Positions 1 to 10,810 of a DNA stretch of 64,000 nt are shown here, piece after piece. The stretch's first letter is position 1. Every line of letters starts with the position of its first letter. Source of the DNA: Stomorhina lunata. Its lineage: Eukaryota > Arthropoda > Insecta > Diptera > Rhiniidae. Under the pieces are notes generated by a model, which saw nothing but the letters and a program-made list of their open reading frames with translations, was not told the origin of the DNA and made no database searches. A program made the position numbers and the translations under genes. The stretch covers positions 79,776,899 to 79,840,898 of the forward strand of contig OW121740.1 of assembly GCA_933228675.1 (NCBI GenBank), in the 5' to 3' direction.

Positions 1-2330
1 TCCGTCCGTTTCTGAAGCCCCTGGAGGATGGACTTACATAAATTATATATCAGATTTTAGGAAATTCTCCCGCAATGAACGCTATTAAATTTCATTAAAA
101 TCGGTTTATAAACACCGAAAATATCGAAAAAAATACCAAAAATTAGACGAAAATTTAAACATTTTTGATTGAAACACACTTTTAAATAACAAGAGAAAAA
201 AGATACTCCTGGTGCATATGTGATAATATGTTATACATCAGATTGTAGGAAATAGTTTCCCAAAGCACTCTGTAATCGGTCCATAAACAACTGAGATATC
301 GCCAAAACACAGAATTTGATGTATCGCAAATTGCCCAAAGTTCGCATTAGAGAATGTTTGTTGAAAAAATGAAATGCAGAAATAGGAAAAACCATCCTCC
401 TTTAGCACGGACCTACATAAATTTTATATCAGATTTTAGGAAATTCCCCCACCAAGCACGTTATTAAATTTTATCAAAAGCGGTCTATAAACAATTGAGA
501 TATCGCCATAACACTACATTTGATGTACAGCAAATTGCCCAAAGTACGTGTCTAAGAAATTTTGTTTACATTTTGTAAGTATTGTTTCAGCGATATCTCA
601 GGTGTTCATGGACCGATTGTGATGAAATTTGACATCGTTCTTTGTGTGAGGATTTTCTAAAATCTATACTCCACAAATATAATTACGAATACCATTCAAA
701 TTGTACCGATCAACTCAGAATCGGCAGGAGAATCGATTTTGCGACCTCCGTCCGCCCGTCCGTCTGTTTGTCTGTCTGTCTGTCTGTTTGTTTGTCCGTC
801 CGTCCGTCCGTCCGTCTGTTTTTTTGTCCGTCCGTCTACCTGTCTGTAATTTTTTCTGTTGTAGTCAAGTTTTTGGAGCTCCTGTTTTGTCGATATCTCA
901 GGTGTTTATTTTGATGAAATTTAATAGCGTCCTTCGCAGGGTATTACCTAAATCCTGATGCATTCGGTAATTTGTGGTAGATATAATTTAGCGTTTAAGC
1001 GATGGTGTTTTGATCGACAATGATAAAATTCAGGGTGGGACAATATCCTAAAATTTTGTGTAAAATCCAGGAGCTCCTCAAATCTGATTTTAGCAGACAG
1101 ACACTCTGCATTAATCTTAATTTTGTGTCTGACTTTTAAACATTATGATAACATTTGAGAATGTATTTTATATCAAATTATAGGTAATCTTCCTAGGAAG
1201 TACAAAAATGCAGCTAACTACATGATATCCGTTCAAAACCTACATATGTATGTAAGTATCTCACATATCAACGAAAATTTAAATTTTTTAATTGCAATTG
1301 GGAGAAATCCGTTCACGTTTGACAATTTATCCCGTATAACTTCGCCTAAGATACGATGATGACATTTAGTATAAAGACGTTGTACAATATTGATATTCAG
1401 GGCGATAGCGCCTAAAATAATAAAATCTAGAGGGACAACATTTGACAAAAGTATTTCTGATCTCTTGAAAAGTTCGATATTGAAAATGGGCGAGCTCTAT
1501 TCAGATTTAGTGAAATCTCCCATATAACCCCGACCGGGAATCGATTTAATGCTGATAAATTAAATCACATTAGCAAAACTTTCCAAACATCCATCGGACA
1601 GATCGAAAGAACAATACATCCCAAATATTATTGATGAAGTGTTCATTTCAATTAATTAACTAACTTCAGATTAATAAGTAAATCTTTAATAACTTTTCAC
1701 GTATGTATCTAAAACTATTTAAGAGTATATACCCTATAATTTTAAGGCTTATCATTGTTAAAGCTTTGACCTAAGTCAGTCCGCTAACTTCAGAGTTTTA
1801 CATAACTAATCAAGAACTTTTACTAGTTGGATAATTCGTACGAATTAAAGTGCACAACCCTCACTGGGCACTGTGTTTTTGGGTTGCATGCCAGAATACT
1901 TAAACTTCATCAAATCGATGTGCTATTGCAAATGTAAGGGCATCTACATTTTGAAGCATCTTTTCTGCATGGTTTATCTGGTCTATCGAACTTTATTAAA
2001 TGTTCGTAAAATATGTGTCTATTTTATTTCGAAGCTACTGGCTGGCTTAAATATGCATTCTCTACTTGTAGTCCAGTAATCATTATCTTTCACAAAGGGA
2101 CCACTTTAGAACCCAAGTGAAGCTTCCCTAGACATCAACCACCTGCCCAACCTAACCTTTGGGTGCATAACTATTCTAGATGATGACGCCACCGAAAAGC
2201 TTTTCTTTTTCCGACTCTTAATTTTAAAGACTCTTTGCATATAATACTAGTATAACCAAATTTTGCTTCACGCCATTGGTGAAGGGTATCCAAGATTCGG
2301 CAAAGCCGAATATACCACTCTTACTTGTTT
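1..2330. mobile_element. Hairpin-ended (GTCY)n element, copy A (DINE-1/mini-me-like), cut by window start
   Basis: Non-coding element. It shows several copies of the motif 'AAATCGGTCYATAAACA' with 'GAGATATCG', a GTCY microsatellite, and a right end made of the CACCATTGGTGAAGGGTAT arm followed by a perfect hairpin (ATTCGGC/GCCGAAT) and CTTACTTG before a T run. About 1.5 kb of its right part (849-2330) recurs inverted at 17950-19480. The layout (microsatellite, subterminal hairpin, T-rich insertion point) resembles DINE-1/Helentron-type non-autonomous elements of flies; the class assignment is inference. A 68-codon open frame at 1873-2079 is not considered a gene. The left end lies outside the window. 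Confidence 0.6.
739..845. repeat. (GTCY)n microsatellite: GTCC/GTCT tetranucleotide tract
   Basis: Imperfect tetranucleotide tract of GTCC, GTCT and GTTT units inside hairpin element A. Open frames reading through it encode Ser/Val/Cys-Leu-rich repeats and are artefacts of the tract. Confidence 0.9.
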
Positions 2331-3127
2331 TTTATTAAAAGAGTCTTTTTAAATGATTTTTGAATTTTAAGAACTTAAATATTATCTTCTGTAAAAAAAA
2401 TTGTAAAACTAACTCACGTTAATGAAAAAATACCATCATGAGTCAATTTTGATTATGTAGGGGATGTTGAATACCAAACACGATTCTAATTGGTCTTAAC
2501 TTGGTAAGCCCAACTTATCTGGGTCATCCTTCATCTCAACTGTGGACACACACCTCCTCATGGTATCACCCGGGGAGATAGTTTAACACCCATTAATATT
2601 GTGGGTTAACATGTTCCGAGAGTTGTCCCATAAGATCGATAAAAATGGGTTAGGATTACGGGCTAGTAACACTCTCTTGAAAAAAAAATACAATGAAGAG
2701 GATAAAATTAGAATTGAAATGTCCCACTACCTAATGATAGAGAAGGATGTCCGAAACTTCGATAGAAAAACCAAGTAGAGGAACATTTTTCAAAGCTTGG
2801 CCTATAAAATTAGAGAATATTCGCACAAGATCGAAATCCATGGAATTCTAAAATATGCTCGGACTTTGACCTTAACAGGTTGTAACATTTAAGTAAGTAA
2901 GAGTCAATCTTATGTAAAAACTTATACAAAGAAGATTTAAATTGTTTAAGTTTTAAAATAATTTTAAAAAAGTTTTAAATAATTACAAAAAATCGTATAA
3001 AAATATTTTTCCAAAAATTACAACAAAGCAAAAAAAAGCAGGGAAAACAAAGTTGTTTACACATGATTTTGGATCTAAAAATAAAAATTGTTTATATTAA
3101 TTATAAGCTGCTAAGTTTACAACATAT
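2331..3127. other. No recognised feature
   Basis: AT-rich sequence without a long open frame. A moderately GC-richer patch at about 2460-2680 looks like decayed repeat DNA but matches nothing else in the window that I can see. Confidence 0.5.
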
Positions 3128-3194
3128 GAAGTAGCTCAGTGGAAGAGTCTCTGCCTAGCAGTCGGGGGGTCTGGGTTCGAGCCCCCATGGTATC
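3128..3194 (+). mobile_element. tRNA-like head of a SINE (or decayed tRNA)
   Basis: The sequence has a good RNA polymerase III A box (TAGCTCAGTGGA, 3132-3143) and B box (GGTTCGAGCCC, 3174-3184) at tRNA-like spacing, and it is followed by an A-rich stretch. The acceptor ends do not pair and the anticodon arm does not fold with a seven-base loop, so it is not a functional tRNA. A tRNA-derived SINE with a body running to about 3410 is the best reading. A CAA/GTT-rich hairpin at 3238-3280 lies in that body. No second copy is visible in the window, so the SINE status is inference. Confidence 0.5.
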
Positions 3195-3237
3195 ATAAAA
3201 AAAATTTTGTATTTCGTTTAAAAATATATGTTTTTAA

Positions 3238-3280
3238 TAAAACAACAACAAAAAAGTTGTTGCTGTTGTTGTTGTTGCTT
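3238..3280. repeat. (CAA)n/(GTT)n hairpin
   Basis: A run of CAA repeats is followed directly by AAAAAA and then GTT repeats, giving a self-complementary hairpin just downstream of the tRNA-like head. Confidence 0.7.
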
Positions 3281-3419
3281 TCAAATTGCTTACCCAAGTC
3301 ATTACTTTTCTGCAATTGGTAAGTACTTGCCTCCAATGACATCCCCATGTTAATATAATGACTTAAACAGCGAATGAGTAAGTAGTTCGTGTTCAATAGT
3401 TTAACTGTTTAACTCATTA

Positions 3420-5816
3420 TTTGGTAATGAAAAGTTTTACTGGGTTATAATTTATATGTTTTGTTTTTTGATTGTATTACTATTCCACCCTAACATCTTA
3501 ATAACCAATGTAGAAAAAAAATACATAAATCTGGCGGTAATGTTTGTACAGTTACACATGTTTGTCGAAAGAAACCAAAAAGATTGTTGAAAAAACGCAC
3601 TACAGAGCTTATTAGACGTTAGCACTAAAACGTAACAATTCTATTTAATGATGCAATTTTACTCTACATACTAGTCTTTGTAGTTACATTAAAATTAATC
3701 GCTAAAAACTTAAATTTGTCGTAAATTTTTTGATTCTGATTTTTTTCATATACAAAACGGTTTTTGTACTAAACAATAAAACATTTTTCTTAACATAACT
3801 TTTTAAATCGTTAGCACCAAAACATAACTTCTTACTTTCAAATCATTCTGGCGCACAGTGTATGAAGGACAAAATTCATGTTATAATTTCCAATTTCTTT
3901 TTTTGCAAAACATAAACAACACTTCCGAACCCCAAATTCCGAGAAAAGGTTGTTTGTCAAATTCGGAATAGATGAGTTAAATCGGTCAAAAGTCATATTT
4001 TTAATACAACTTTTTCAAACACTTAATTTGAAAAATTGTAGTAGCATTGTGTAATCGTGGTTAAAAAACCGAATTAATTAAACATATAACTCAGATCTTA
4101 TGACTTCAAGTACTAGTTATTCCCATGTGGACTTTTTAAGTTATAGTGAAAAAATGTTTTCTCAATTTACTTAAAATAATTTAAGATGAAATTATTATAT
4201 TTTGGTGCGAACGAATAAAGGAGGACAGTTTTTGAGATATAGAAAGATTACATTATAAATGTATCTTCTGAACTATTCGACCGATTTTTTATTTTACTTC
4301 TTTATTGAAAGGTAATGAAATTTCTGCAACAAAGTCTGATCGTTTGTATAATTTAATCAAGAATAACTGAGTCACAGTAGATTTAATAGGTAATTTTTGT
4401 TTATACTTAATAAGAGGTGGTGTAGAATTTACACCATAATTTTTTGTTTATATTTAATGCATTTTTTACCTAGATTATTCTAGATTAAATACTTTTAAAC
4501 AAATTTATTGAAAAAAAAAACAGAAAGAATTTTCTATTAAAAGAAAATTGTACTTTATTTCATAGTCATGTTTAACTTAAAAAAAGTTCTGGTTTTTTAA
4601 ATTTTGGTATTTTTAACTTTTTTTAGTATGAACATTTTGTGCTTAGTAGGATCCAGATCGGTGCCAAAAGGACAATGTTACAGAAGAGCAAATTTATTAT
4701 CCTACTTTAATTATTAACAAATCAAAAAATAGTATACATAGCTGTTTATTTTCTGCCTCTTGTTCAAGGAGCTACAAGTATTCCCCCAGCTACGACTGTT
4801 ACATATTGTAATCGTTGTTATTTAAACACTTAAATGCTTCAAATAGAATTGAAGCCCTAATTTTTCTATATAACAGTTTGTTCAGATCTTTAGCGTTAAG
4901 TCGAAAAATTTCATACTGAATTTACTTTAAAGATATCGACATTTCAAATTTTGGTTACTTTTTTCCCAACTTGGTTAGTTTTATATGAAAATTTGGTTAC
5001 AAAAATGATTTTGTCGTGGAAACACTGTATACAGGCATACGTTTGTATATACAAACACGTGTAAATAGCAAAGAGAGAAGAGAATTGTTTTTTTACTCTC
5101 TGGTTTACATTTCATTTTTGAATATTTTGTTTTCTTCTTGTATGGATGATCTGGATCATAGATGCCCAATGCAATAGTATTAGTGAGAATGACAAAATAA
5201 CACATGAAGAAAACAATTTTCTATTCATTTTATTTAGTCGTCAGCGAGATTACGACGAATGTACATGTGGCGGGTGTTGTCATTTTTTTTCTGTTTCTGT
5301 TTTAAACAAAAGGAAAAAAGTAAAATAAATGAATGTACACATTTGAGTAATACTCTTGAATGTAAAAGGGTGTTACAGAAAATGTTTTAATAAGTTATGT
5401 CTATAGAAAAAAATAGTTATATGCATTTCATTTATTCCTAATTAAAAGAGTTTTGTTCATATAGAAATGTTTTGCGAGTATTTTCTATCGGAAAACAACT
5501 ATTGGATTTTTTTTTTTAAACTTTATATGTAGATATTATAGAAAATATATTATGGCATTTACGGTGAATAGGACTGAATTTGATAGAGAGAAATATATAT
5601 TAAATTTTCCAAAAACTTTACCGAAATATTTTAACAAGTGTCCCATCTGAAAATGGCCTTTCTTTTTTGACAATATCTAAACTTATTAAGCTATTTAACC
5701 TATTTTTAAATTTTCCTCTACTTCATGTACATAATTTTCTTCAGATTTAAGTACCTTCAACTTGTCAATAAACATTTTTTTATAAATTTTAAATTTATTT
5801 ATATATTTCTATATAT

Positions 5817-5881
<65 letters not shown>

Positions 5882-6525
5882 ATATATATCATTGTGAACA
5901 TCTTCAAAATGTTTTTTTTTTTTAATAAAATTTCTTATTTTTTTTAAACGTCCTATTACAAATAAGGCGTTGCATGTCATCAAAAGCATTTCGTAGCATA
6001 AAATACTTTTCGGGTGACATCATTAATATTATCCAATAATTTCGCTATACTAATTTCGTGTTTACTAACTGTTGTCTCGATGACGATTAAATATATTTAC
6101 TTAAAATAGTTCGACCTTAACTTAAAAATTAGAATGCGGCTTTAACTTTTGGTCCAAATTTAAAAATTAAGCATAGCTCTAGACATGGTTAAACAAACTT
6201 GCCCATCATTTTTATAAAATATGTATGTAGGGATAATAAAATCTGTTATTTTTCTTAAATTTTACTACATTTTATATCATTTTGCTTTCCATTGTTTGTT
6301 CCTAAAAAATTTTAGTAATTATCGTTTCCCGTTATTATGAATCAATCCCAAATAAGATACACAATTTCTGCAAGTGTATTTAGTCTGTCCAGCTCTAAAT
6401 GTTGATTTTCTATTGGTTGATTGACGATTAAACGAAAGAGCGTAAGTATACGTGTGAGTTCGATTTCTTGAAATCAGCAACTAGCTGAACTACTTTGATA
6501 TAGTGCAATAATAGATGTTCTCAGT
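3420..6525. other. AT-rich DNA without recognised genes
   Basis: About 3.1 kb with only short chance open frames (under 80 codons) and no domain signatures. It contains the (TA)n tract listed separately. I see no RNA gene, transposon terminus or regulatory signal I can support. Confidence 0.55.
5816..5890. repeat. (TA)n microsatellite
   Basis: Near-perfect TA dinucleotide tract of about 70 bp. Open frames across it on both strands encode only Tyr-Ile repeats and are not genes. Confidence 0.9.
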
Positions 6526-6615
6526 AAGGAAAATAATTTAAATTTTTGATATTTTGCAGAAATGACATGGATACAGATATCACAATGAAATTTTGTAGTT
6601 AGGTAGACCAATAAG
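6526..6615. repeat. Repeat R1, left part (host site of the copia insertion)
   Basis: Closely matches 62826-62913. The copia element interrupts it right after AGACCAATAAG; the continuation is at 9974-10235. Confidence 0.8.
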
Positions 6616-6792
6616 TGTTTGAAATTGACTGAAATACTTTAGTTTAAATTTAATGTAGTTTATTGGTACACATGTAGATATTGGCTGATAACAAAAAAGG
6701 AATATAATGTTAAAGAACAATATGGAAAACAATGTTGTATTTGCATGGGTTGCCATTAGATTATTATTTAATGTGTTGCTTATTTTTCAACA
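6616..6792 (-). repeat. copia 3' LTR
   Basis: 177 bp with TG...CA ends. On the element strand it begins TGTTGAAAAATAAGC, typical of Ty1/copia. Direct repeat of 9797-9973. Confidence 0.93.
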
Positions 6793-6845
6793 CTCCTTCT
6801 CAACACAATATAAAATTCAAATAAATCTAAAAATCAAAATTTCTT

Positions 6846-7805
6846 CTAATGTAAACCCATACAATTTGTAAATTTATTATGCTTTAGTTTACATAAATTC
6901 TTAGTAAAAATATCGGACATCATATCATCTATCGGCATATATCGGACCTCAACTTCGCCTTTGTTGTACATATCTCGAACATGGTGATATTTAATCGCAA
7001 TATGCTTACTTCTTGAATGATAGGCTGGATTGCTCACCAAGCATTGCGCACTTTGGTTGTCATTGTAGATTACCATCGGACCATTATGAGGAAATTGTAA
7101 TTTTGTTAACAACTTTTTAACGTAAGTTACCTCCGTTGCTGCTACTGAAATCGCGACATACTCCGCCTCTGTACTGCTGAGAGATACCATATTCTGCTTT
7201 TTAGCGCTCCAAGCAAAAACATAATCTGCTGCTAAAAAAGCATAACCAGAAAAAGACTTTCTATCCGTAGCATCGCCGGCCCAATCTGCATCTACATAGC
7301 ATTCTATTGGTTTTCCAGTTTTCTTATAGTGGAGTTTATAATCGGCTGTCTTATTTAGATATCTTAATATGTGCTTATAAGCTGCTTCATGTTCTGAGTG
7401 AGGGTCACAATTTCGTTGCGCCAATTTTGTGACTGATAGCATTATATCAGGCCTAGTAGACAATGCCAAATACATAGCAGACTGGTACCCAGTTTGGTCT
7501 ACTTTTCTACAGCTTTCATTTGTACAATTAACCTGATATCCTGGCTCCAATGGTGTGGCTACTTCTTTACATTCGCTCATACCATACTGATCAAGCACAT
7601 CCAAAATATATTGTTTCTGAGATACAGTTATTGTACCTAGCTCACCTTCACGCTCAAACTCCATACCAAGAAAATGTGATAGCTCACCACCATCAACGAC
7701 TTCAAATTCAGCTGCTATTAATTTCTTTATTCTCTTCAGGCTGGATAAGTATGAGCTTCCCACGATTAAATCGTCCACATATACTACTATTATATTGTAT
7801 ACACC
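6846..7805 (-). pseudogene. copia reverse transcriptase C-terminal part and RNase H
   Basis: An open stretch of about 310 codons starts just before the YVDD catalytic box (VVYVDDLIVGSSYL). It continues through the thumb region (LGMEFER, ISQKQY-like 'VSQKQYILDVL') and a copia RNase H with 'YVDADWAGD', 'SLSSTEAEYVA' and the C-terminal 'HHVRDM' segment, ending MGLH. The polymerase fingers are missing through the internal deletion, so it cannot encode an active polymerase. This part of the frame is uninterrupted, so the deletion may be the main lesion, followed by the upstream frameshifts. Confidence 0.88.
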
Positions 7806-7858
7806 ATTTTCTTCCTAATCTAAATTTCTTAAGAACAACGTTTAATTTAGAATTCCAT

Positions 7859-8314
7859 TCACGGCCACTCTACTTCAAGTGTTTTATCACGTAAAATTTT
7901 ATTCGTTGTACGATTTCGGATATATACCGCGGTTTGTAACGCTTCGGCCCAAAAATGTTCTTTTAAACCGGAATGGATGAGCATAGCTCTCGCCATTTCT
8001 ACTAACGTACGGTTTGCCCGCTCCGCGACACCGTTTTGTTGGGGCGTATATGGTACCGTTAATTGTCTTTTTATACCGTGTTCCCGCAAAAAATTGTCTA
8101 AATCTTTGTTCAGATATTCACCGCCGTTATCTGATCTTAAGCACTTTATGTTTTTACCGGTTTGTTTTTCAACTTCATTTTTATAGTTTTTAAATGCTTC
8201 AAAAACTTTGTCTTTCGATTTCAAAAATACACTGTGACATATCTCGTATAATCGTCTATAAATGTCACGAAATAATGTGAACCTCCTAACGAACTGTTCT
8301 TTACCGGACCGCAC
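7859..8314 (-). pseudogene. copia integrase core, C-terminal part
   Basis: The frame carries the second catalytic Asp (CLRSDNGGEY) and the Glu (YTPQQNGVAERANRTL) of the integrase DDE triad. These residues place the element securely in Ty1/copia. The first ~25 codons are out-of-frame sequence; real homology starts around SVFLKSKDKV. The frame runs to a stop at 7859. The next recognisable copia sequence is the reverse transcriptase YVDD box about 65 bases on, so several hundred codons (integrase C-terminus and the start of reverse transcriptase) have been deleted here. Confidence 0.87.
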
Positions 8315-8814
8315 ACGTCACTATGAATAATTTTTAGTGGTTCATCAGACCGATTTTGCGATATTTGAAATGGCTTTACACATATTTTACTTTTGGCACA
8401 TGTAACACATTCTAAAGAGCTTGAAATATCGTTCATTTTAATTCCACGCACTGTATTTTTATTTACCGTTTCTTTTAAACAATTAAAGTTGACATGTCCA
8501 AATCGATTATGCCATTTCATTGCTTGTTCATTTACTTTTGACACACACTGTGTATTATTACATTTATTGTTTATATTTTCTTTACTTTCATGAACAAACA
8601 GACCGTTGTTTTCAAAAGCACGAAAAATACACTTTTTGTTTTTGTCAATAATTTCTACTTTATTGTCTTTGAAAACAACACACATATCCGCACTAGTTGC
8701 TTTGCTAACCGATATAAAATTATTTGGAATTTCTTTCACATGTAGAACATTCTTCAAAGTTACATTTGTACCACGAATATTAACGTCGCCGCGACCGATT
8801 GCTTTTGCCCACAT
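8221..8814 (-). pseudogene. copia protease tail, GAG-pre-integrase and integrase N-terminus
   Basis: The 197-codon fragment begins inside the protease-to-integrase spacer ('NVLHVKEIPNNFISVSKA' is the common copia segment). It contains the integrase zinc-binding H-H-C-C module (WHNRFGHVN, then CVTCAKSK) and the first catalytic Asp in IIHSDVCGP. It ends at a frameshift near 8225-8315, after which the core continues in another frame. The protease active-site triad is not visible in this frame. Confidence 0.85.
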
Positions 8815-9019
8815 ATTATTCGGTAAAACAATTTTTTCTTAATGCTCTTCATACGACGAGAAGAGATCACGCATACAGCAAAAATGACCGCAATTATAAC
8901 ATTTTTTTTATTTTGATCGTTACTCTTGTTTTTCTTTTCAAAACGATTGTTGTTCTTTTTGTAATATTTCTTGTCTTGTTTTGTCTGCATGAGTAATTCT
9001 GCTGCACTTTTGCTGCTTG

Positions 9020-9583
9020 CTATATTTTCAGTTTCGTTTTGTCTTGCACCAATTTTATTTTTAAAGAGCTAAATAACGGAAGACTATCTCTTGCTTCAAT
9101 AGCAACAACAAAGTTTTCATAACTTTTGGGAAGACTAGACAACAACAAAATAACGAGTAACTCATCAGCTAACGGAATGTCCACTTCTGAGAGACTTTCT
9201 ACGACATCAACAAAGTCGTTAATATGTTCAACTATTTTGCTTCCTTCTACCATTCTCATATACAAAAGCTTTTTAAACAGCATGATTTTCCTGGCCGGAC
9301 CTTTAGGTTGATGGATTTCCTTCAACTTGTCCCACGTCTGCGCCGCTGAGCAATTCTTTAGATGATTGAGCTGAGTTGACTTTACACACAGTAAAATAGA
9401 AGCCAATGCCTTTTCGTTTTTATTATCGAACAAATCTGATACTTCTGCTGTTGCTGTCTCGGGCTTTATCTCCTTCTTGCATGTAATTGACCATAAATCT
9501 GAAAGTACCAGGACACTTTTCATCTGGATACACCACGTCACGTAATTGGTGTCTCCCAATTTGTCAATTTGCATTAAATTCAT
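9020..9583 (-). pseudogene. copia gag fragment
   Basis: The 187-codon frame starts at the first ATG after the 5' LTR and leader. It begins MNLMQIDKLGDTNYVTWCIQ, the LxGxNYxxW-type start of copia-family Gag (UBN2/DUF4219-like). The middle carries the usual 'LKNCSAAQTWDKLKEIH' and 'LSSLPKSYENFV' segments. Family Gag assembles the cytoplasmic particle that packages element RNA. The frame stops before the zinc knuckle, which lies in another frame at about 8880-8910 (CYNCGH, with the remaining Cys/His spacing degraded). Gag is therefore frameshifted, consistent with an inactive copy. Confidence 0.85.
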
Positions 9584-9779
9584 TTTTATTTATTATTGTT
9601 CTCTTCACACAGAATTATTTGTACACAGAATTATTTCTTACGATGTTTTTGTTTTCTTTACACACAGTAAATTTCTTTTCGCACTTTTTCTATTATTATT
9701 TTAAGTTTTCATTAATTTATTTGCACACACAGTGTCTTATAACTTAAAATACTTTTTATATTAATTCGATTGTTTGACC

Positions 9780-9796
9780 AGCCTGGGCCCATAACC
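9780..9796 (-). other. copia primer-binding site (initiator tRNA-Met half-tRNA type)
   Basis: The element strand reads GGTTATGGGCCCAGGCT immediately downstream of the 5' LTR. Drosophila copia is known to use an internal fragment of initiator tRNA-Met with this kind of primer site. Confidence 0.85.
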
Positions 9797-9973
9797 TGTT
9801 TGAAATTGACTGAAAAACTTTAGTTTAAATGTAATGTAGTTTATTGGTACACATGTAAATATTGACTGATAACAAAAAAGGAATATAATGTTAAATCACA
9901 ATATGGAAAACAATGTTGTATTTGCATGGGTTGCCATTAGATTATTATTTAATGTATTGCTTATTTTTCAACA
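9797..9973 (-). repeat. copia 5' LTR
   Basis: 177 bp, same length as 6616-6792 and differing from it at about 7 sites. It should carry the element promoter. The ATAAG target duplication follows directly at 9974-9978. Confidence 0.93.
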
Positions 9974-10235
9974 ATAAGATCTAAAAGCAAAAGACCAAAA
10001 AAATCCCAATTTTAACTGAAAAATTTCCCAATTCACAACTCGGGAAAAAAGGGTTTAAAAACATGAGTTTTTTTACAAAAATGGCAACACTGACTCTATT
10101 TGCAGTTCGTTTCAGAAAAAAATTTTCTTACGAATAACAGATATATTAGAAAATATGACTATTATAATTTTATTCAAATTGGTGCTTTGCCTTTTGAGAA
10201 ATTTTTATTTAAACCAAATTTTTTTTTACAAATTA
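9974..10235. repeat. Repeat R1, right part
   Basis: Continues repeat R1 after the copia insertion and matches 62909-63170 closely (for example the segment around GGCAACACTGACTCTATTTGC). It diverges from the second copy at the point where that copy becomes a tandem array. Confidence 0.8.
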
Positions 10236-10810
10236 TCTTAAAAAAATAGGTAAAAAATCAACACAAAAATTCCTTTTTACCCAAATATCTAGAGAAAGAC
10301 GTATTTTCGAATCGTGTAATTCCAAGCAAACGCAAAAACCATTAGACAAAGGCTAATGAAGTTAAATACAAACATAGTAGCACGTACTATAGATGAAGCA
10401 GCAGTTAATATCAAACTTGCATCTGAAAATCAAACATTGCTTCAGGGGGGTTACCGCGTAACTCGATTCGAAACGGAAAATTTTCGAGTTCGTACAAATG
10501 GTACTGTCTAATACGATCTTCGTCTGTTTTGTTTCGAAAGTGCGGACAAGTTTTTTCGCTTTCGACAAATAAATTTCCCTTTCGTAAATGCAACTGTGTA
10601 TTACGAAAACAGACATTTTTGTCGTTTAAAATGATAGGAAATTGTTCGAAAGCTATTTAGGTAGTGACAGTTGAGAAAAATGTAAGTATTTATAGAAATT
10701 ATACTTTTTTTAATAAAAATCCATTTTTATAAAGTGATTCCAATAATAGATTTGTATTGTTAACATTTTTAAGGAATATTCCGAAAAAATATATTTACAC
10801 AAACAAAAAA

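Larger units (their letters stand above)
6616..9973 (-). mobile_element. Ty1/copia retrotransposon, internally deleted, transcribed on the minus strand
   Basis: The element is bounded by two 177-bp LTRs (6616-6792, 9797-9973) that differ at about 7 positions (near 96% identity). A 5-bp target duplication ATAAG flanks it (6611-6615, 9974-9978). The primer-binding site at 9780-9796 reads GGTTATGGGCCCAG on the element strand, the copia-type match to the anticodon-side half of initiator tRNA-Met. A purine-rich GAGAAGGAG precedes the 3' LTR. The order gag, protease, integrase, reverse transcriptase, RNase H is that of Ty1/copia. At 3.36 kb it is shorter than a typical 5-kb copia element because the region between the integrase core and the reverse transcriptase YVDD motif is missing. 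Several frameshifts make it non-autonomous. Confidence 0.93.

Noticed and set aside
642..958. Open frames over the (GTCY)n tract
   Set aside because: They encode only low-complexity Ser/Val/Leu/Cys repeats dictated by the microsatellite, in two frames at once.
1873..2079. 68-codon frame conserved in the inverted copy at 18226-18429
   Set aside because: The surrounding non-coding repeat is equally conserved, there is no codon-position bias visible, and no domain is recognised; the match is repeat identity.
3128..3194. A functional tRNA gene
   Set aside because: A and B boxes are present but the acceptor ends do not pair and no seven-base anticodon loop can be formed.
5725..5989. Frames on both strands rich in Tyr-Ile
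   Set aside because: Products of the (TA)n tract.
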